Shown piece by piece: positions 33,476 to 46,600 of a stretch of DNA of 64,000 bases. The stretch lies in the NCBI GenBank assembly GCA_025200525.1, contig CM045761.1, positions 101,532,182 to 101,596,181 on the forward strand, in the 5' to 3' direction. Made by a program: the position numbers and the translations under genes. Under the pieces are notes generated by a model. The model made no database searches and was not told the origin of the DNA. It saw only the letters and a list, made by a program, of their open reading frames with translations. Source of the DNA: Camellia lanceoleosa (Eukaryota; Streptophyta; Magnoliopsida; Ericales; Theaceae). The first letter of the stretch is position 1. Every line of letters starts with the position of its first letter.

Positions 33476-36400
33476 TACAGCTAAACCAAGTTATAGTTAA
33501 CGAAAAGAAACTAGCCAATTTTACATTCCCATTCTAGTGTTTCATTGTAATAACAATTTAATGCTAACCTTCATACAACTAAATTTATTGTGTTTTCGTT
33601 GCTGCAATCTTATTTGAAATCACAAACTTGTAAGTTTCATTTCAGGGTCATTAAAGTGGTAAAACCATTACATACAGCTCATCCTTCATAAGCTTTCATT
33701 GACAATAGGAACCAAAGATTCAAACAAAGGAACTCAAGGAACAATCAACCACCAATAGCAACTCCCATTGGCATTCTTCTGAAATTTTTCCTGCCCCTCC
33801 ATTGGTTCCTCTAAACAAGAAACAAAACGTTTTTCCATCGAATCAACAAAACCCAGCAAGTGATAATCACTAGGGTAAGCACTGAAACTGTTTGGTGAAA
33901 AGAAAAAATAATAAAATCCCGGAAATTCAGTTTGCCTTATTCAAGGGGATCAGTGGCCAGGTCGGGCACGTCTGATTCACACATAATTTGTGCATCCTAT
34001 GATACTCCTTGGTTATGCCTAGTGGCCACTATGTAATATCAGAAACAAGGCAGATAGAGGGTGCCTACAGAAGGACATTCACACCTATAAAACAAAGGGC
34101 TTTTGCAATTAAAGGCATAGAAGAAAAAAAATAAGCAATAAATTTTGGGATCTACGGCTAATAATAGCAATCCTTCACATGAATATGGAAAAATGCTAAC
34201 TTTTGGAGCATAAAATTCGAAATCTAATGAGGATTAGGAAACACATAATTATCAATAATTCATATATCTTTTCTGCCCCAATTTTCTATAATTTTTCAAT
34301 TCAGTGTAATCTAAACTACTTCCCACCCAAAAAATCTAAGCTACTCTAGCCGGACAAATTACAGATAAACAAAATCAATTCTTAAAATTCTCTCTACAAA
34401 CAACAATCTTTCATCAAATCGTACACGATATTCATGACCCAGATTAAAAAAAAAAATCTTGAATCCTGTTGATACCCAATCAAGAATCACAATTGCCCAC
34501 ATTGAATTGGCATACATAAAGCCAATACACTAACAAAAAATCACAGAAAAAAGTAATGGCTTGGAAAGAAATATGGTTCATCGAAATCACACAAGGTGGT
34601 ATTTTGGGGATATCAATCATCACAAGAAATCTGAACAAAAAAGAGTTTCAATAAGTAGTGCAAATAATGAAAGTCATAATCATCATCATCATCATCAGCA
34701 TGTAAAGTAAGAAGTAAATAATAAAAAGTTTTGAAGAAACGCAAAGAAGAGTGAGATCTGAGAATCTAACCTCACTTTCTCAATCTTTTTGTTATTATTA
34801 TTATTTTTTTTCCTACGCGATGAAGAAGTGATGATGAGAAGAGCAGGTTTGATTCCCGGGAGAGTGAAAGAAGGATCTGCTAGAGAGAGACTAAAAGACT
34901 TGACTTTTTTAATGAATAGGGATCTGATAAAAATGTCGTCACCACTCACCGCAAGATAGAGGAGCAAAACAATCGCACCATCCAAATAAAATGAAGGGTA
35001 AAATATACTTGTGTTATTTTGATTTTTGTGATTTTAGATTAATTTTGATCATAAATTTTTAATTTTGTCATAAATTAGTTTAATTGATTATAATTATTAA
35101 TATTTTTTTAATGATAAATATGCACATAAATGATATGTAACATGCTTTTAGGAGCAAAATTGCAAACATAATTAATTCAATGACTTAATCTCAACTAATT
35201 CAATGATAATTTTTTATCAAAAATCTTAGAGGCATTATTAGTTAGACCAAATTGATACAAAATTTAAAATTAAGAGTTAAAATTAAGCCAATTAAGATTA
35301 TAGGAAGTTGACTTAAATTTTATTTTACTTCCTAATGTTTTAAACTGAACAACTTGATTTCTACCCTTTAAATCTAATTTTAATTTTATCATTTCTTTCA
35401 AGTTGAAGTTAAAATTAATGTTTTTTTGGACATTTATCAATCTCTTGAGGTATACATAAAAATTATTAACCAAAATCTAGATGGAATGACCAAATTAAGA
35501 CTAGATTTACAGTATATCGACTCAATTGTTCAAATTCAAATAATGGGACTAAAGTAAAATTTAAATAAAAAAGTGTAATTTCTCTAATAAAAAAATTACA
35601 TTAACCTCAAGGGAAATTTTGCTTACACCACAATTTTACTTCATTACACCTATTTTCTTATTACACCATTAAGGAAAAATTGAAATTCTCATTACAACCT
35701 TTATAATACCAAAAACAATCATAAATTAAACCCTTTTCAAAACGCCTATAGATTTTTCTCATTACACTTATTCATTTTGAATTACTCCGGTGTTATGTTA
35801 CTGAGTAAATTATATTTGTCCAGCCATCTGTTGTTGCACATTTATATATTCACTTTCCTTAAAACATTTTTTTTTTTTAAAATTTATGATGGGCCTATTC
35901 GGTTGTACATTGTCAAACAATTTGGATTATTTCGGTGTCATGTTGCTGAACAAACTAGATTTGTTCAGTCATCTATTGTTGCACGTGTACAGATTCACTT
36001 TCCTTAAAACATCAAGCATCCATAAAAATATAAAGTGTACAAACATCTATAAAAACATTTATAAAATCTGTCAATACAAGTATTTTCAAATCTATCAATA
36101 CAAACATCTATTAAAACATATTGAGATGTTATCACGATCCATCTATATTGATAGTTTCGGTACTTACTACATCAGGGCCTCTCTTTTGATTTTTTGAAAT
36201 GAAGCTCCAAAAACACTTGTCAAGCAACACTATTATAGAAGCAATTAATCAAACAAGACTTGGGCATAACTAAAAGTAATTAAACCCAAATTCAAGAAAC
36301 ACTAAACAAAGAAGCAATCGATCAACAACATGCAGGCAAGAACAAAAAGTAATCAAAACAATTATAAAACTCATACCCATTTATAGGATAAACCCAATTC

Positions 36401-36504
36401 CCATCTTTCCATTCAAGGTGAGATCCGATCACATCTGCATCAATTATAATATATATATACATTTAGAGAGAGAACACAACAAAAATTCTAAAGAGAAAGA
36501 GATG
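33476..36504. other. Spacer, no supported gene
   Basis: 33640-34985 is somewhat less AT-rich and could hold exons of a leader or noncoding transcript on the minus strand, but nothing is recognised. A 96-residue minus frame at 34695-34985 is Asn/Lys/Ser-rich and not called. 35775-36010 holds two copies of a repeat with GTTGCACATTTATATATTCACTTTCC / GTTGCACGTGTACAGATTCACTTTCC (about 125 bp apart). A TA microsatellite is at 36450-36462. Confidence 0.45.
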
Positions 36505-36509
36505 GAGAG

Positions 36510-37677
36510 TGTTACCCAAAAGACAACCTAAGAGGGGGGTGAATTAGGTTTTTACAATTAAAAATTAATAATACCCTAATAAAAATTATGACTAGCACAA
36601 TAGATAAATATAGTTAATGAAATAAAAATAATTAAAACAAGTGTTCTAACAACTATATCAGTTAATGATTTTAGTACAGTGAAAATGTGAAATATAGCTA
36701 TAGCAATTTAAATAAAATAAAGAGATAAGGGAGAGAGAGACAAATAAATTTATAGTGGTTCAGTTTTAACTCGGCCTATGTCCACTTCTCAAGCTTCACT
36801 TGAGATTTTCCACTATACTCTAGCTTTACGAAGGTGCTAACAACCTCTTTACAAATGGAACAATCCTCCACAGATTTTACACAGACTTTCTAAGTCAAGA
36901 ACACTGAGTATACTACACTTTTACAAGGTTGAAAAGAATGTGTTTTTGCTTTCACAGAAAGCTACAAGAATTATCTCTCAAAGATAGATATAAAAATGAA
37001 ACTCTGGTTTTTCTATAAATCTCACACAAGAAAGATGGTCTTAAAGCTATACACCTCAGTATATAATTTCTGAAAGAGGATGTATACAAAAATTGAAGAA
37101 CACTTCTCAGAGAATTTTTCAGAGAATAGATGTGAGTGATTATAGATTAAAGAATATTTTCTGATTTTTTTGTAACTTGTTTACATTAGAGGTTTTGGTA
37201 TATATAATGAAACTTATAGCCGTTTATAACTGTTGTATTCATTTAAATTTATAGCCGTTTATAGTCATTTATAGCCGTTGTATTCATTTGAATTTATAAC
37301 CGTTGTATTCCATCATTACTAATTTGAATATCTTCCATTTGAACCTTTGGCTTGTTGTTGTGCTGGGCTGTTTGAACCTTTTGGCCTACTGCTATGTTGG
37401 ACTGTTTGAACCTCTGGTTTAATCAAATATTAAATACATTTAAACAATATTTAGGATAAAAGTTTATGTGAGAAATAATGGGACAAAATAAATTTTGATT
37501 CTATTTTTCTCTTTCAAATAAATTAAAACATAATTTAAATAAATTATCAAAATAAATTTTGGATTCTATTAAAACATAATTAAATAAATCATCAAAATAA
37601 ATTTTGGATTTTCTTTTTCTTTTTCAAATAAATTAAAATATAATTAAATAAATTATCAAAACAAATAAGTCTAACAA
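36510..37677 (-). repeat. 3' LTR of the copia element
   Basis: Plus-strand ends are TGTTACCCAAAAGACAACC and ATAAGTCTAACA, giving TG...CA. 1168 bp. Closely matches the other LTR, with scattered substitutions and small length differences in the TATAGCCGTTTATAG repeats (37215-37310). Confidence 0.95.
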
Positions 37678-37700
37678 TTTCCTCATTTTTGATGATGGCA
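37678..37700 (-). promoter_or_regulatory. Polypurine tract next to the 3' LTR
   Basis: The minus strand reads CAAAAATGAGGAAAT directly before the LTR start TGTTAGAC. It is a modest purine run in the expected place for plus-strand priming. Stronger runs (GAGGGGGAG near 37742 and CAGGGGGAG near 37965) lie further inside. Confidence 0.5.
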
Positions 37701-38560
37701 CACAATGATGTTTTGATTTGATTTGGGAATAAGAAAAGCTCCCCCTCAAGTCATGCTCCCTGAATTCATTTCTAAATACATAAGTTAGCACATGTGTAAT
37801 AAATAAGTTTTAATTAGAGACATGATATGAGACTAAGATATCAAACTATAAATACATAATCATTAGATTAGTTTTCAAATAATACCATAATTTGAAAATA
37901 ATACCATAATATATAACAGCATAACAAAATAATACCATAACACATAACATTATATAATTTCTCCCCCTGTGACATTATCAAAAGGAAATCATGGGTTAGA
38001 ATCTGGAGGAGGAGAAGGAAAATGATAATGATAAATGGCATCTATACAATTCAAAACATATACATACATATATACAAGTCGTGCGCCTCTCTCTTTTCTG
38101 TCGAAAATCGCGTCGAATACGCGTCCTTGCTTTTGCGTCAGCCGACCGACAAAAGCGAGACGAGTCAATCAACGGTCAATCAACAAATATATATATATAT
38201 ATTACATAGCTATACAATATATATACATATATGCATACACATATAACTCTCTCACATCTCTCTCTTTTTTCGCAAAACGTGGTTGCCACGTGGCTTGGCT
38301 TTTGCTTTATTGGCCGACAAAAGCAGCTCTCCTCGATTGCCGCTCGCCTCGGCTATCTCTCCCTCCTTGTCTTATTCTCTTCAGCCTTCTTCTTAATCAC
38401 ACTCGTCTGCTTTTTCTTCTTCACCTCACTTTCTTCTATCTCTTCTTCATCACTCTCTTCGATCTTCTGCTTCCTCGAGAGACAGAACAGAGAGATTGAG
38501 CAGAGCAGAAAGGCTGCCAAAAATGACCCTCCTGTTGATTACATCTCTCTTTGCTACTTC

Positions 38561-39052
38561 ATGGCCTCGTCCCGTCCCCTTACTCTCTTTCCGGACCTGA
38601 ATGATCTTGTAAGCGCTGCTGGGCTGAGTGTTCCGGCTCCTACTCTTCCCAACCTTCCTATTATGTTGATTGAGCAAATAATGGCAGCTCAATTAGACAT
38701 TGAAGCCAATCATTTTACACTAACGTCCTGTATGGAGACGGTGACTGCAGTCACAAAATTGGCTCACCGACTGCAGAACAGGACGAGTGAGCTCCAGCAA
38801 GTCAACGCCCAACTCTCTTTACTCCAGCGCATGTACAAGGATGCGCGAGCAGAGATAGGCACACTGAAGGCCGAAAATAAATAGATTAAACGAAAGACCA
38901 CCTCCATGGCCCGATTTGGAGCAACGTTGTTCTTAGCCTTTGATAGTCAGCGGGGAGTCGTCGTTCTCGACGAAAGCACGGGGATAGGGCCGTCAAGGGC
39001 CTCCCAAGGTGATAAAAAGAAGAAGAGAGCGGTGGAAGAGGCGAGTAAGTAA
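38561..39052 (+). CDS. Antisense ORF in the copia 3' spacer, coiled-coil protein, one in-frame TAG
   Basis: Lies between pol and the 3' LTR of the copia element but on the opposite strand. From ATG 38561 the frame runs 107 codons to TAG at 38882-38884, then stays open for 55 more codons to TAA at 39050-39052, so a single stop splits an otherwise clean 163-codon frame. The protein starts [20 protein letters not shown], has a proline-rich stretch, then a heptad-like helix from about residue 65 ([20 protein letters not shown] and on to LKAENK). The second part has [19 protein letters not shown] and a basic KKKKR tail. The frame is also open upstream to 38231 but that part is low-complexity leader. 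GC content is higher than in flanking element DNA. Function unknown; possibly an accessory element protein or a captured gene. Confidence 0.6.
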
Positions 39053-39669
39053 GGTCGGCTAATGGCTGGAAAAATGAAGGGAATTTGTTTTATTTATTTA
39101 TTATTATTATTTTTTTAATTTTTATGAAAATATGTATATTTTGATTTGTGTTTTTTTTTTTTTATGTTTAATTTAATCACTTGAAGATGAAAGTAAAGTG
39201 CAGAAAAAAAAAATCAAAATTAAGCCTCAGGGCAAAACAACAACAATAAATAAATAAATAAATAAATAAAAGAAAATAATAATAAAGGAAATGAAGCCTA
39301 TTAGTAAAACAAAAAAAAAGAAAAAAAGAAAAAAGAAAAGATATTAAGCCTAATAGCAATAAAAAATAAATTAAAATAAAATAAGACCAGCAGAAATTAT
39401 ACTTAATGGGACGTCGGTGTTGCTGGAATGGTAATGCAGAAAAAATACCATGAGGGTTTAAAAAAAATCAATGTATGCAAAGTTAATTTTACCTCAAGAT
39501 GCAGAACTCAAAAAAAAATTATATAGTTGAGAATAGTAAACTGTTAAGGAAAATAAATATATGAATGATTTGAGAGCATTCAACTGATATAAATGTTTCC
39601 ATATTAATGCAGCAATACACATATATCATTTTAACAAAAATTCAAGTTTCATAGTCATAACAAAACTTT

Positions 39670-42600
39670 TTAAGTAGAAATCGACATTCCAAGCTTGTTA
39701 TGAATAAAATTGAAGCGATCCTCGCTTAGGGGTTTTGTGAAAATATCCGTCAATTGCTTGTTGGTGTTTACAAATTCAAGTACAATATACCCTTTTTGAA
39801 TATGATCTCTTAAAAAATGATGTCGAATTTTAATATGTTTTGTTCGTGAGTGTTGAACCGGATTTTTGCTTAAATTGATGGCACTAGTATTATCGCATTT
39901 AATAGGGATATGATTATAATGCAAATCAAAGTCCTCCAATTATTGTTTCATCCAAAGTATTTCGGCACAACAACTTCCGAAAGCTATATATTTAGCTTCG
40001 GCCGTTGATAAAGCAACCGAATTTTACTTTTTACTAAACCAAGATACTAATGAGTTACCAAGAAAGTGACAAGTGCCACTGGTGCTTTTTCTATCAAGTT
40101 TGCATCCGACAAAATCGGTATGCGAGTAACTAATTAAATCAAATGCAACACCTCTAGGATAAAACAGTCCCAAATTTTGAGTGCCAACAAGATATTTAAA
40201 AATTCTTTTAACAGCACTAAGATGTGATTCTTTAGAATTTGATTAATATCTAGCACATATACAAACATTAAACATAATATCGGGTCTACTTGCGGTTAAA
40301 TAAAGAAGTGAGTTGATCATACCTCGATATTTTGTTTGATTAATGGACTTACCTTTTTCATTCTTGTCTAGCTTAATGGATGTGCTCATAGGAGTTCCAG
40401 CTATTTTTGAGTCAAACATACCAAACTTTTTGAGTAGTTCTTTTGTGCACTTAGCTTGGTTGATAAAAATTTCTTCCTTACATTGTTTGATTTGAAGCCA
40501 AAGAAATAATTTAGCTCCCTCATCATGCTCATCTCAAACTCATCTTGCATACATTTAGCAAATTCCTTACACAAGGTTTCATTAGTAGTACCAAATATAA
40601 TGTCATCCACATATATTTGCACAATAAATAAATCATCATTTTTAGTTTTAACAAAAAGTGTTGTGTCAATCGTTCCTTTAGAAAAATTATTTTCAATCAA
40701 AATTTATTTAATCATTCATACCATGCACGAGGTGTTTGTTTCAAACCATATAAAGCTTTTGATAGTTTAAAAACATGATTTGGAAAAGCATGATCTTCAA
40801 AACTTGGGGGTTGTTTAACATAAATTTCATCATTTATAAAACCATTAAGAAATGCACTTTTTACATCCATTTGATAAAGTTTGAAATCTCTAAAACATGC
40901 AAATGCAAGTAACATGCAAATGGCTTCTAATCTAGCAACTGGAGCAAAGGTTTCATCGAAATCAATACATTCTTCTTGATTGTATCCTTGTATAACAAGT
41001 CTAGCCTTGTTTCTTATAATTGTGTTGGATTCATCAAGCTTGTTTCGAAAGATTCATTTGGTACCGATAATGGTATGATCTTTAGGTTTTGGCACAAGTT
41101 CCCACACTTTGTTTCTCTCAAATTGGTTAAGCTCTTCATGCATAGCTATCATCCAATGTTCATCGAATTCGGCTTCTTGAAAGTTTTTAGGCTCAATCTG
41201 TAAGAGAAAAGCCAAGTTACTACAAATGTTTCTAAGTGAAGAGCGAGTTTCAATACCTTTTGTAGGGTCACCTAAGATTAAATCCTTAGGGTGATTATGA
41301 ACAAACTTCCATTCTCTTGGCAAATCATCATTGTTTCCTCCTTCTTCTTGAGGTGAAAGAATAGGTTGTTCAATCTCTTTGTTCAACTTACATGGTTGGT
41401 TCTCTTTTTTGTAGATACTTGAATCTTCCATATTTGGTTCTAAATCCATATTATCACTAACAATTTGCTTTTGAGCAGAGATGTTAGTTTCATCAAATGC
41501 CACATGTACAGATTTTTCCACAACAAGAGTTCTTTTATTAAAAACACGATAAGCTTTGCTAGTTAAGGAATAGCCGAGAAAAATTGCTTCATCAAATTTT
41601 GAATCAAATTTACCTAAGTAATTCTTACCATTATTATGCACAAAACATTTACAACTAAAAACATGCAAGTGACTAATGTTGGGCTTTCTATTATGTCAAA
41701 GTTCATAAGGAGTCTTTTTGAGAATAGGTCTAATTAATGCACGATTTAAAATATAGCATGCGATGTGAACGACTTTGGCCTAAAAATATTTAGGAAGATT
41801 ATTTTCGCAAAGCATTGTTCTACTCATTTCTTTTAAAGTTCTATTCTTCTTTTCTACTACACCATTTTGTTGAGGGGTTCTAGGTGCTGAAAAATTATGT
41901 CCAATACCATACTCATGACAAAACAATTCAAATTTCTCATTTTCAAGTTCTCTACCATGGTTGGTTTGAATATTAGTAATAAGAAAGCCTTTTTCATTTT
42001 GAATTTTACGACAGAGTTTTGTGAAAGAAGAAAATATTTCATCTTTGTGTGCTAAAAACATAACCCATGTAAATCTTGAATAATCATCAACTATAACAAG
42101 ACAATAATGTTTACCACCTAGACTAGATGTCCTTGAGGGACCAAATAAATCCATATGCAATAGTTGTAAAGGTCTAGTTGTGGAAAGATGAGATTTTGAT
42201 TTAAACGATGTTTTAGTTTATTTTCCTTGTTGACAAGCACTACAAAGATGATCTTTTTCAAATTTAATTTTTGGAAGTCCAATGACCAAATTCTTTCTCA
42301 AAAGTTTAGCAATTAAATCCATATAAGCATGACCAAATCTTTTATGGCATAACAAACTATTTTCATTATTAACATATAAACATTTAGCATCACTAGCATA
42401 GAGATCATTAAGATGAAAAACATAAACATTATCATGGCGATTACCAACGAATAAAACTTTATGATCATTTGTGCTTTCAATTGTGCAATGTGATTTATCA
42501 AAAATAACTAGATTACCTTTATCACATAATTGACTAATACTAAGTAGATTATGCTTAAGTCCATCAACAAGTACAACATTTTCAATAGAAGGGTTAGGAG

Positions 42601-42800
42601 AAATACTGATGCTATCAATACCGATGATTTTTCCTTTCTTGTTGTCTCCAAAAGTAACAAATCCTCAATCTTTTGATGATAGTTTAGTAAAGAATGATTT
42701 ATCTTATTCACCAAAAAAAAAAAAAAAAAAAGAATGATTTATCTCTGGTCATGTGTCTGGAACATCCACTATCAAGGTACCACTTCCCTATTTTAGCTTT
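39670..42800 (-). pseudogene. Copia pol: protease-linker, integrase, reverse transcriptase, RNase H (broken)
   Basis: Minus-strand order from high to low coordinates: the region with CSRHMT just after the protease (about 42745-42770), the GAG-pre-integrase region with HKRFGHA and CSACQQGK (about 42230-42355), integrase core 41780-42160 with HMDLFGP, DDYSRF, TNHGRE and NGVVEKKNRTL, the integrase tail and start of RT (41054-41668), RT with QMDVKSAFLNG, KALYGLKQ (40712-40915) and YVDDIIFG (about 40590-40613), and RNase H with KCDNTSAINLSKNP and a TKHIKIRHHFLRD segment (39670-39939). Several frameshifts and stops separate these. In the integrase the second catalytic Asp appears as Asn (TNHG where SDHG is usual), so it would be inactive. 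Confidence 0.9.
42691..42744 (+). mobile_element. Tiny poly-A insertion with 14-bp target duplication in pol
   Basis: AGAATGATTTATCT occurs at 42691-42704 and again at 42731-42744. Between them are TATTCACC and a run of 18 A. The layout, direct repeat plus 3' poly-A, is that of a severely 5'-truncated LINE- or SINE-mediated retroposition into the copia element. Confidence 0.65.
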
Positions 42801-43039
42801 GGACTTAAAGTAAACCTACAAGATGACAATCAAGTATTGGTTTTTGGTACCCATAGTTTCTTGGGTCCTTCTTGGTTAGTTTTGTTAGATCTCTTAATAA
42901 TTCAAATCTTTTTTATTCCCATGTTCATATTCTTTTTGAATGGACAATAATATATATAATGGCCTTTCTTTCTACAATAATGACAAGTAACATGAGGGTG
43001 TGTCATGAGAGGTGCCTTTTCAAAAATTGTATTGAGATT

Positions 43040-43616
43040 CTTTTATTTCCTAATAGGGTCATATCCAATACCCGCTTTATCAAAAACACATCTTTGATTT
43101 CCAAGAAGCATGTTGAGATTATCTCTACATTTTACAAAATTTTCAAGTGTTTTTGTTAAATCATCAACATTGTTTTTTAAAGTAATTTTTTCATTAGAGA
43201 TAGTACCAAAATCATTTTTCAAAACAATTTTTTCTTTCTTTAATTCGTCTACATTAATAGATAAAGAGGCAACAGATTTCTTCAACACATTATTTTTAGC
43301 ACAAACTTTTCTAAATTCATCTTGTAGTTCATGAAATGCATTTTCAAGTTCTTTATAAAGAGTAGTTACCTCATCTTGAGTAGAGTCTTTATCTTCAAGA
43401 GCCATGAGACATAAGTTGGCTACTTCATTTTTAATTTCATCACTTGAGCTTTCATCTTCACTTTCTCCCCAACCTGCTACCATGGCTTTTTTTGTTTCTT
43501 TTGCAGTCTTTTCCATGATTCTTCAATTTTGGACAATCCATCTTCATATGTCCAGGATTTTTGTACTCATAGCAAATAATATGCTCTTTCTTGTTATCTT
43601 TGTTGTACTCTTCTTG
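43040..43616 (-). pseudogene. Copia gag, C-terminal half (zinc knuckle and coiled-coil region)
   Basis: Minus frame ending at the CACTA insertion: a zinc-knuckle region CYEYKNPGHMKMDCP with the second Cys changed to Tyr, then in another frame a Glu/Lys-rich region ANLCLMALEDKD followed by a predicted coiled coil (VDELKKEKIVLKNDFGT and on), typical of long plant copia gag proteins. The other half of gag is at 51116-52205, on the far side of the CACTA element. Confidence 0.85.
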
Positions 43617-43639
43617 AAACACTACTAAAATTTCAACTT

Positions 43640-44125
43640 TTTGCGACGACAAATGACTTTTTGCGACAGCAAGAGAGGGGTCGCAACTGGGGGCGTTGCA
43701 AAAGAGTTTTTGCGACGGCATAGTGCCGTCGCTAATGTTTTGCGACGGTATTTTTGCCTTTTGCGACGGCACTTTGTAGTTGCTAATAATATTTGAAATT
43801 TCTTGACTTTTTGCGACAGCACTATTTTACTGTATCTAAAAATGTTATTTGAGACGGCAAAAAATGTCATCGCTAATAGTTTTTTTTGCAACGGCAAGAA
43901 CACTGTTTTTGCGAAGGTGTGGTGCTGTTGCAAAAAGTATTAAAAATATGAAAATTTTTATTTTTTGCGACAGTGTACTGCCGTCGTAAAAAGTATTAAA
44001 AAAATAATAAAATTTCTATTTTTTGCGATAGTTTAGTGTCGTCGCAAAAAGTAAAACCTATAACAAAATCAATAAAAATATTAAAATTTTCTATTTTTTG
44101 TGACGGTGTAGTGCCGTCACAAAAA
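43640..44125. repeat. Left subterminal repeat array of the CACTA element
   Basis: At least nine copies of TTTTGCGACGGC or one- to two-base variants (GCGACAGC, GCGATAGT, GTGACGGT), several paired with an inverted partner GCCGTCGCAAAA within 20-30 bp. Such arrays bind the element-encoded protein in En/Spm-type transposons. Confidence 0.85.
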
Positions 44126-44399
44126 AGAAAAAAACATCATGTGATAAAATTATTAAAAATGTTAAAATTTCTCCATAATAATTGCATAATAATATAAAAT
44201 TCCTGTATAAAAATAACAATTTCTCCATAATAAAATATTCTTCCATTCATAATTACACATCAACAAAATTATCCCACTACATAATGTTCCATAATACATA
44301 TATAATGTTTAAATACATGATTTTGTTCATAATTCAAAATAACATAAACCAAAATTAAATATTTTTCTCATCATTCTTCGTAGATAACAAAAACAAAAG

Positions 44400-46600
44400 T
44401 TAGCCACATTCTCCACAGGCATGCATTTCACAAGAAGCACACTCCTACATGGGAAATATCTGAAAAATAAAAATAAAAATAATTAATGACAATATAATTA
44501 TGTGTTAATGTTAATTACAAAAAAACATAAAAATTTAACTACTATAGCATCAAATACAACATTTTTTTTTGTTAGCCATCAAATCCCACATGGATAATTA
44601 AACATCTCAATCAAATACAAAAATAAAAATTTAACTACTATAGCATCAAATACAAAAAAATATAAAAATTATATCTAAAATCTGGCTCTAACTCCTAACA
44701 ACATCAAATACAACATTTTTTTTTTTGTTAGTCATCAAATCATCAACAATGAGAACAGATGCATTTTCGAGAAAATTAAACAATGGAAATAAGTTATGAC
44801 ACCTTCAAAGAAATGTCAGCCGTCTAGTATCTATACAAAAGTTCATCATTCTTCAATTAATTGGCATATACGCATATATTATGTTTGTACATATAAAGGT
44901 GTAGATATATCCTAGACTGAGCTATATGCTACACAACAAAATGTAAACCTCTAGACCTATATACAACAGGTATTTTATTCGTGGAGTTCCATAACTATGT
45001 TAATTTGTGGTTAAGCAAGCTCCAAATGCTCTTTTGGAAGAATCAAATTTTTATACACTACTCAAAACGGACTTCTTAAAAACATAGTTCTTTCTAATGT
45101 TGTAACTACAACCCTTTATTCATCAAATAGAGATTAATATACAACCTTTAAATGAGATGACAATTAAAAAAAAAAATGAAATAAAAGACCTAGGAACAAG
45201 CAAGGAAGATTTTTAACCCCCAACAACACCTTTGATGGGATCAATTTGTAATGTCTCTAATGAATGCAATGATAATTTCAAATTTAAATGGCCTTAAACA
45301 TCAATCAGTGAGTCCAGATCAAGTTTAAACGAAAATTTAAATTGAAGAAACAAAACCACTTACAAACTTCAGAAGGCTATATCACATTTTTTTAGATAAT
45401 AGTAGCGAAAAAAAGAGGAAATACCATGGAAACAAATATCTCTCCACCAAACATCTCATCCAAGGACACCACAAAGACGATCTGCGGTTTTAAAAACCTT
45501 TTCCATAAGAATATATTTTCCATTCAATTGCAATCAACACATTCTGATTCAGCACATTAAGAAATTTCCTTATTGTCGTCAAATAGATTACTAAGTGAAA
45601 TGGGGACAATAGTAATACATACCAGGTATAGTGGTGTGTAAGACATGCTCTTTTGACACAAATTCCAAAAAGAAAAACAACAAAAAAAATTCGACACATA
45701 ATTTCTCTTCAAGTTATCACAAATGTTAGTAGTGGCAAATCAAAGATGTTGAAACTTGGGGTTGTCAATGGTCAATACATAGAAAAAGCAAACATAATGT
45801 TTCTAAATGTTTGAATGAACATATGATATCTCATAAAATAAAAATAAAAATACTGTAGAAGTGAGTAGTATTCATAACTACACAAAATTATGGAGAACAA
45901 AATCTTCTACAAGATAAATTTGGACCGCTTGGCAAATTTAACAATAGTTAAGAGTTTGTTAATTCCAAATTCACATACCCAATTGGAATTAATGGCCTGG
46001 GTTAGATTGACGTGCCTTTAAGAGACTTGAAGTGACCAAAGTATGACAGATCCATCCAATAACATTGGTAAGGAACTGTAACAACATGTATTCCAAGTAA
46101 TCATCTGAAACTAACCCTGTATCAAATTTGAAAAAGGATTGAGAAAAATGAATCACCTGAAAATAAACAAAACAATCACAAAAGTCACAACATAGCAAAC
46201 AAAATGACCTCAACAATCAAATCCTCTGACCAGACTTGGGTCCTACTTCTTACATACCCTTTGATAGCATAGTTTTTTTTAAATTTTTTTTTATTATATG
46301 TTGGATCATAACTCTGAATAGACATTTGAGTATCGAGCTTAAAAACTTCTGTATATGTTGTCCTTGTGCCATAAATTACAAATTAATCCACTTCACTGAA
46401 AAAACAAGAACAATAAAGTTATCTTTTGTCACTTGGGAGATAAAATCTTTGATAGCATCTGGAAGCCAAGACAGTTGCACATTGGAAAATTTTGAACATT
46501 GTAACCCTTTGGTTTTGATTTTTTCAAACCCATGTTCGTTAAGAAAAGTTCTTACTTGCAAGTCATTGTCTAAGACATACCTGTCTCACAGCCAGCACAA
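44400..46600 (-). other. Exon-like fragments inside the CACTA element, not recognised
   Basis: Three minus-strand pieces look like exons bounded by splice-like sites. One at about 46380-46585 encodes VLDNDLQVRTFLNEHGFEK and KFSNVQLSWLPDAIKDFISQ. One at 45995-46115 encodes SDDYLEYMLLQFLTNVIGWI. One at 45420-45500 encodes IVFVVSLDEMFGGEIFVSM after a TTTTAAAACCGCAG acceptor. I could not match them to a family. They may belong to the element's own gene or be captured host exons. Confidence 0.35.

Noticed and set aside
34695..34985. Minus-strand ORF of 96 aa
   Set aside because: Its second half is Asn/Lys repeats from a TTATTATTATT run and no homologous domain is evident. It may be leader sequence but is not called as a CDS.
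43620..44125. CRISPR-like array suggested by regularly repeated GCGACGGCA
   Set aside because: The repeats are short, in both orientations and irregularly spaced, at the end of a CACTA element in a plant genome; they are transposon subterminal repeats.
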